The notes under the pieces are model-generated. The model was not told the DNA's origin and did no database searches. It saw only the letters and a list, made by a program, of their open reading frames with translations. From assembly GCA_963678585.2 (NCBI GenBank), contig CAXXGA010000002.1, positions 3,038,001-3,102,000 on the forward strand: 64,000 nucleotides of DNA, read 5' to 3'. A program made the translations under genes and the position numbers. This DNA comes from Breoghania sp963678585 (GTDB lineage Bacteria > Pseudomonadota > Alphaproteobacteria > Rhizobiales > Stappiaceae). Of this stretch, positions 59,772 through 64,000 are shown one piece after another. How positions within the stretch are numbered: position 1 is the first letter of the stretch; each line of letters opens with the position of its first letter.

Positions 59772-62042
59772 CTACAACGGCACACCGTTATCGCGGGCGA
59801 AGTCGCGCAACAGCGAGCGCACCGAGCTGGTCGTCTTGCCCGATTCCAGCAGCGGCAACAGCATGTCTCCAAGCGCGCCGACGTCCAGATCGATCAGCAT
59901 CGACTTTACCGGACCGACCGCCGAGGGCGACATGGATATGGAGTTGAACCCCAGCGCCAGCAAGGCCATGGCCTCAAGCGGACGCCCGGCAAGCTCACCG
60001 CACAGCCCCACCGGGATATTGGCTGCCTTCGCGCGATCCGCAATCAGCTTGAGCGCCCGCAGGAAGGCAACATTCAGCGTGTCGAACCTGTCCGCCACCC
60101 GCGTGTTGCCGCGATCCACGGCGGTGAAGAACTGGAACAGGTCGTTGGAGCCGACGGAGGCGAAATCGATCACCGAGAACAGCTCGTCGAGCTGGAACAG
60201 CAGCGACGGCACCTCGATCATGACACCCAGCTTGATGGAGGCGGGCACGCGGCGTTCATGGCGACGCAGATGCGTGATCTCGCGCTCCACCATGTCCTTG
60301 GCCTCGTGGAATTCCGAAACATCGGAAACCATCGGGAACATCAGCCGAAGCTCGCGTCCTCCGGCAGCGCTCAGAAGCGCGCGGATCTGGGTGCGTAACA
60401 GGCCCGGCCTGTCGAGCCCGAGACGGATCGCGCGCCAGCCCATGGCCGGGTTTTCTTCCTGGATGGAGCGCAGATAGGGAAGAACCTTGTCGCCGCCGAT
60501 ATCCAGCGAGCGGAAGATGACGGGCCGTTCGCCCGCCGCATCCAGCACCGTGGAATAGAAGCGCATCTGCTCCTTCATCCGCGGGAAGGTCGAGGCGATC
60601 ATGAATTGCAGTTCAGTGCGGAAAAGCCCGATGCCGACCGCACCGGATTCGTCCAGATGCGGCAAGTCCACCAGAAGGCCCGCATTGAGCTGCAGCGTGA
60701 TATCTCGTCCGTCCCGCGTGGTCGCAGGCTTGTTGCGCAGGCGGCGGAACTGGGCCTGACGGCGGGCGCGGAAGCGCACCTTCTCCGCATAGGCCTTTTC
60801 AACGTCCGACGGCGGGCGCAGGTGAACATGGCCCGTCTCGCCATCGACGATGAGCGAGTCGCCCGCTTCCACCAGCGAAACGATGTCGGAGACGAGCCCC
60901 ACGGTCGCAATGCCGAGCGCGCGGGCGACGATGGAGACGTGGCTCGTCGGCCCACCCTCTTCCAGCACCAGCCCGCGAATGCTGTCGCGGTCGTAATCAA
61001 GAAGCTCTGCAGCCCCCATGTTGCGGGCGACGATGATCGCGTCCTCGGGAAGCTCCTGCTCGGTCGGACCGTGCGGACGCCCCATCAGCTCGCGCATCAG
61101 CCGGTTGGCCAGATCATCGAAATCGTGCAGCCGCTCGCGCAGGTAGGGATCGGTCTGGCGCAGCATCCGGGCGCGATTGTCGCTCTGGACCTTTTCGACG
61201 GACGCCTCCGCCGTCAGGCCGTTGCGGATCGCCTCTTCGATCTTGCGGATCCAGCCGCGGTCATAGGCGAACATCCGGTAGGCTTCGAGAACCTCGCGGT
61301 ATTCGCCTGTCTGCGCCGAGCCCTCGCCATGCGCCAGCATGTGATCGAGCGACAGGCGCATGTCCTCGACCGCCTTGGTCAGGCGTTCAAGCTCATCGTT
61401 GGTGTTCTCCGCGATGAGGTTCGTCACCACGACGCGCGGTTCGTGCAGGATCACATGGCCGAGCCCGACCCCGTCGCACAGCGCCACGCCTTCCAGATGA
61501 AGCGGTCGCGTCAGGTCCAGCCGCGCTCCCACGTTGGAAATCGCCTCAAGCTCGCCGGCAGCCAGCATCTCCGCGATCACCATCGCGGTCGTCTGAAGCG
61601 CCTCGACCTCGTCTTCGGAATAGGTGCGGTGCGCCTTGTTCTGGACGACGAGAACGCCAAGCGTGCGGCCCGCGCGCAGGATCGGAACACCGAGAAAGGA
61701 ATGAAAGACCTCTTCCCCCGTCTCCGGCCGATAGGCGAAGGAGGGGTGGGCCTGGGCATTGGGAAGATTGAGCGGACGCGCCTCGGCGGCGATCAGACCG
61801 ACAAGGCCCTCGTTGACCGCAAGGCTCGTCTGGTGAACGGCGTCCGGATTCAGGCCTTCGGTCGCATACAACTCCAGCAGGCCGTCGGCCCGCAGGATAT
61901 AGACCGAACACACCTCGGCAACGACGTTGGAGGCGATGTGCCTGACAATCTGGTCAAGCCGCTCCTGAGCGCCGCTGGGGACCGCCATCACCTCGCGGAG
62001 ACGGCGCAGCAAGACGCGCGGACCGGCCGAACTGTCCCTCAT
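59772..62042 (-). CDS. ptsP: PtsP, nitrogen-related PEP:protein phosphotransferase (EI-Ntr)
   Basis: 756 residues. N-terminal GAF domain (about 20-165, AEVCSVYILRADGLLELYAT, LGVPILRAGRTLGVLVV) and enzyme I: phosphohistidine in GGPTSHVSIVARALG, PEP-binding barrel (GIGLFRTELQFM, FRSLDIGGDKVLPYL) and catalytic Cys region VGLCGELAGRPLEA. It passes phosphate to NPr and EIIA-Ntr and regulates nitrogen, potassium and carbon metabolism. ATG at 62042 gives the canonical start. Confidence 0.95.
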   Translation of the reverse strand: MRDSSAGPRVLLRRLREVMAVPSGAQERLDQIVRHIASNVVAEVCSVYILRADGLLELYATEGLNPDAVHQTSLAVNEGLVGLIAAEARPLNLPNAQAHPSFAYRPETGEEVFHSFLGVPILRAGRTLGVLVVQNKAHRTYSEDEVEALQTTAMVIAEMLAAGELEAISNVGARLDLTRPLHLEGVALCDGVGLGHVILHEPRVVVTNLIAENTNDELERLTKAVEDMRLSLDHMLAHGEGSAQTGEYREVLEAYRMFAYDRGWIRKIEEAIRNGLTAEASVEKVQSDNRARMLRQTDPYLRERLHDFDDLANRLMRELMGRPHGPTEQELPEDAIIVARNMGAAELLDYDRDSIRGLVLEEGGPTSHVSIVARALGIATVGLVSDIVSLVEAGDSLIVDGETGHVHLRPPSDVEKAYAEKVRFRARRQAQFRRLRNKPATTRDGRDITLQLNAGLLVDLPHLDESGAVGIGLFRTELQFMIASTFPRMKEQMRFYSTVLDAAGERPVIFRSLDIGGDKVLPYLRSIQEENPAMGWRAIRLGLDRPGLLRTQIRALLSAAGGRELRLMFPMVSDVSEFHEAKDMVEREITHLRRHERRVPASIKLGVMIEVPSLLFQLDELFSVIDFASVGSNDLFQFFTAVDRGNTRVADRFDTLNVAFLRALKLIADRAKAANIPVGLCGELAGRPLEAMALLALGFNSISMSPSAVGPVKSMLIDLDVGALGDMLLPLLESGKTTSSVRSLLRDFARDNGVPL

Positions 62043-62152
62043 CCTCCGCCATCTCCCCCTGTTTCGGTTCGGCAACCCGAAGCCTGCCGGATCACGAGTA
62101 TACCGACAGGATTCGATTCGGCATCAAGCCTGCTGGCTCGTGCGATGCCCGA

Positions 62153-63403
62153 CTAGCCGTCGAGCCCGTATAGCGAATGCAAAGTCCGAACCGCAAGTTC
62201 GGTATAGGCGGAATCGATCAGCACGGAAATCTTGATCTCCGAGGTCGTGATGGCCCGGATGTTGATTCCCTTCTCCGCAAGGCTGCGGAAGCACTGCGAG
62301 GCAACACCGGCATGAGAACGCATGCCCATGCCGATGACCGACACTTTCACCACGTCGGTCGCCCCTTCGAGCAGACCGAACTGCAGTTCCGAGCGCTGAT
62401 CTTCCAGCACCTTCATGGCGCGGTCGTAATCGGTCTGGGGAACCGTGAAAGTGATATCCGTCGTGGAGCCGTCCGGCGAAATATTCTGGACGATCATATC
62501 GACATTGATGTTGTTGTCGGAAAGCGGGCCGAAGACAGACGCTGCGACGCCCGGCTTGTCCGGCACGTTGCGAATGGAAATCTGCGCTTCGTCCTTGGAA
62601 AAGGCGATGCCTGTGACGACTTGCTGTTCCACGATCTCGTCCTCGTCGCAAATAAGAGTTCCCGGGGGCAGATTGTCGACGCCGATCTGCGGCGCGTCCG
62701 GGTCATCGAAAGAAGAGCGCACGAACGTGCGCACGCCATGCACCATGGCCATTTCAACCGAGCGTACCTGCAGCACCTTCGCGCCCAGCGACGCCATCTC
62801 CAGCATTTCCTCAAACGAAATGCGGTCGAGGCGACGGGCGCGCGGCACGATGCGCGGGTCGGTCGTGTAGACGCCGTCCACGTCGGTATAGATATCGCAG
62901 CGATCCGCCTTGATCGCGGCCGCCACCGCCACCGCACTGGTGTCGGAACCGCCGCGGCCCAGCGTGGCGATCCGGTTGTCCGGCGAAAGCCCCTGGAAAC
63001 CGGCCACCACCGCGACCTGCCCCATCTCCAGCCGTTCGATCAGCTTGTCGCCGTCGATATCGGTGATGCGGGCGGCGCCGTGCGCGGAATCGGTGTGCAT
63101 GGCAATCTGCCAGCCGAGCCAGGAGCGGGCGTCCACGCCCATCGCCTGAAGCACGATTGCCAAAAGCCCCGCCGTTACCTGCTCGCCGGAGGAGACGATG
63201 GCGTCGTATTCGCGCGCATCGTGCAAGGTGGAGGCTTCGCGGCACAAGGCGACCAGTTCGTTCGTCTTACCCGCCATTGCGGAGACCACGACGGCCACCT
63301 GATTGCCCGCTTCGACTTCACGTTTGACGTGGCGCGCCACGTTGCGGATACGTTCGAGATTGGCGACAGACGTGCCGCCGAATTTCATAACCAGTCGGGC
63401 CAT
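62153..63403 (-). CDS. lysC: Aspartate kinase
   Basis: 416 residues. First step of Lys/Thr/Met synthesis. Amino-acid kinase domain (VMKFGGTSVANLERIRNVAR, VVVSAMAGKTNELV, GRGGSDTSAVAVAAAI, DVDGVYTTDPRIVP) and two C-terminal ACT domains (about 265-416) for feedback inhibition. ATG at 63403 fixes the start at MARLVMKFGG; the upstream open frame is not coding. Divergent from ubiG, a typical alphaproteobacterial arrangement. Confidence 0.96.
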   Translation of the reverse strand: MARLVMKFGGTSVANLERIRNVARHVKREVEAGNQVAVVVSAMAGKTNELVALCREASTLHDAREYDAIVSSGEQVTAGLLAIVLQAMGVDARSWLGWQIAMHTDSAHGAARITDIDGDKLIERLEMGQVAVVAGFQGLSPDNRIATLGRGGSDTSAVAVAAAIKADRCDIYTDVDGVYTTDPRIVPRARRLDRISFEEMLEMASLGAKVLQVRSVEMAMVHGVRTFVRSSFDDPDAPQIGVDNLPPGTLICDEDEIVEQQVVTGIAFSKDEAQISIRNVPDKPGVAASVFGPLSDNNINVDMIVQNISPDGSTTDITFTVPQTDYDRAMKVLEDQRSELQFGLLEGATDVVKVSVIGMGMRSHAGVASQCFRSLAEKGINIRAITTSEIKISVLIDSAYTELAVRTLHSLYGLDG

Positions 63404-63659
63404 CGGGATCGAATTCTGGAACAATGGGTCATGCCGCCAGCTTGCGCGAAAGTTCCGATCAAGATGACGGCGTTGGTCGGCGCGTATCCATACATAGAAG
63501 CCGCCGGACCTGCAACCGGACAAACGGGAGCCGCATTCTTTCCGGCACAAGCGCCCCGCGCAAAGAGCGCACAAGACCGCCGCCCCGCTTGACAAGAGAA
63601 CGCCGAAAGCCGACGAACATGGACCCAAAGCCGCAGGCTGGACGAGGAGAGGTTCGCCA

Positions 63660-64000
63660 ATGACGACGAAGACCACCGTGGACGATGCAGAAGTCGCCCG
63701 CTTTTCGGCCATGGCCGACGACTGGTGGGATCCGACGGGTGATTTTCGCCCGCTCCACAAGTTCAGCCCCGTACGTCTTGGCTACATCAAGGAGCACGTG
63801 AGCGCGCATTTCGGCCGCAAGGCCACGGACCCGCATGCTTTCAAGGGGCTGAGATGCCTCGACATCGGCTGCGGCGGCGGCTTGCTCTCCGAACCAATGA
63901 CCCGGCTCGGCGCGACCATGGTCGGCGTCGACCCCTCGCCCGTGAACATCGAGGTCGCGCGCCTGCATGCGGAACGTTCCGGCCTCGACATCGACTACCG
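63660..64000 (+). CDS. ubiG: Ubiquinone biosynthesis O-methyltransferase (5' part, cut by window end)
   Basis: First ~113 residues of UbiG, the SAM enzyme for both O-methylations of ubiquinone. Seen: ARFSAMADDWWDPTGDFRPL, HKFSPVRLGYI and the SAM motif LRCLDIGCGGGLLSEPMTRL, then GVDPSPVNIEVA. ATG at 63660 follows GAGGAGAGG 6 bp upstream. The rest lies beyond the window. Confidence 0.94.
   Translation, partial: MTTKTTVDDAEVARFSAMADDWWDPTGDFRPLHKFSPVRLGYIKEHVSAHFGRKATDPHAFKGLRCLDIGCGGGLLSEPMTRLGATMVGVDPSPVNIEVARLHAERSGLDIDY

Overview
The window reads as chromosome of an alphaproteobacterium, most probably a marine or saline Hyphomicrobiales (Rhizobiales)-type organism. Evidence seen: an rRNA operon in the order 16S, tRNA-Ile, tRNA-Ala, 23S, 5S, tRNA-fMet; a conserved lysC / ptsP / prfA / prmC / DUF4167 / clpB block with ubiG divergent from lysC; high G+C with strong third-position bias; and many ATGA stop/start overlaps. 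The genus cannot be fixed from the sequence alone. No transposase, phage gene, CRISPR array or replication origin was seen.

Layout. 63-3102: a two-gene type I secretion pair (HlyD-type adaptor, ABC exporter) without its substrate. 3485-4102: a stand-alone domain otherwise known from large GMC oxidoreductases. 4195-18490 (minus): a long uptake and catabolic cluster under a GntR/UTRA regulator. It holds a complete branched-chain-type ABC transporter (substrate-binding protein, LivH, M, G, F), an aconitase-superfamily two-subunit hydratase (LeuC/LeuD-like), a PEP-mutase/isocitrate-lyase-family C-C lyase, HyuA/HyuB hydantoinase-type subunits, an isochorismatase-fold hydrolase and a fumarate-reductase-like flavoprotein. 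A tautomerase/NTF2 fusion is divergent from the regulator. The substrate is unknown; the enzyme set suits ring opening of a cyclic imide or lactam followed by hydration and retro-aldol cleavage of a substituted malate. 19266-20140 (minus): a compact subtilisin with a translationally coupled 78-residue protein.

20906-32078 (plus): an ECF sigma factor followed by flagellar filament and hook genes (fliC, fliD, fliS, then flgD, flgE, an unknown, a flgN-like chaperone, flgK, flgL). The likely partners of the sigma factor, a membrane-anchored small protein and a CpxP/CnrX-like periplasmic sensor, lie after fliS and not next to the sigma gene. The axial proteins are remarkably acidic. 32162-34097 (minus): D-amino-acid transaminase and DgcN-type D-glutamate N-acetyltransferase. 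34414-38009 (minus): an extracytosolic flavin electron-transfer set (DUF2271 protein with an ApbE acceptor motif, PepSY-TM/flavodoxin reductase, ApbE), next to a small charged exported protein and a divergent two-component system. 40934-44438: a FAH-family hydrolase facing a TetR / PaaK-like ligase / enoyl-CoA hydratase operon.

44627-50902 (minus): the rRNA operon with a recognisable promoter, an 81-bp duplicated hairpin in the 5S-tRNA spacer, and complementary flanks around 23S. 51619-53565 (plus): M23 cell-wall endopeptidase. 53694-63403 (minus): clpB, a DUF4167 gene, prmC, prfA, ptsP, lysC. 63660 to the end (plus): the start of ubiG.

The most interesting parts are the unknown-substrate operon with its 2,3-dimethylmalate-type enzymes, the flavinylation cluster, the ECF/flagellum arrangement, the orphan mini-subtilisin pair, and the covarying tandem hairpin in the rRNA operon.
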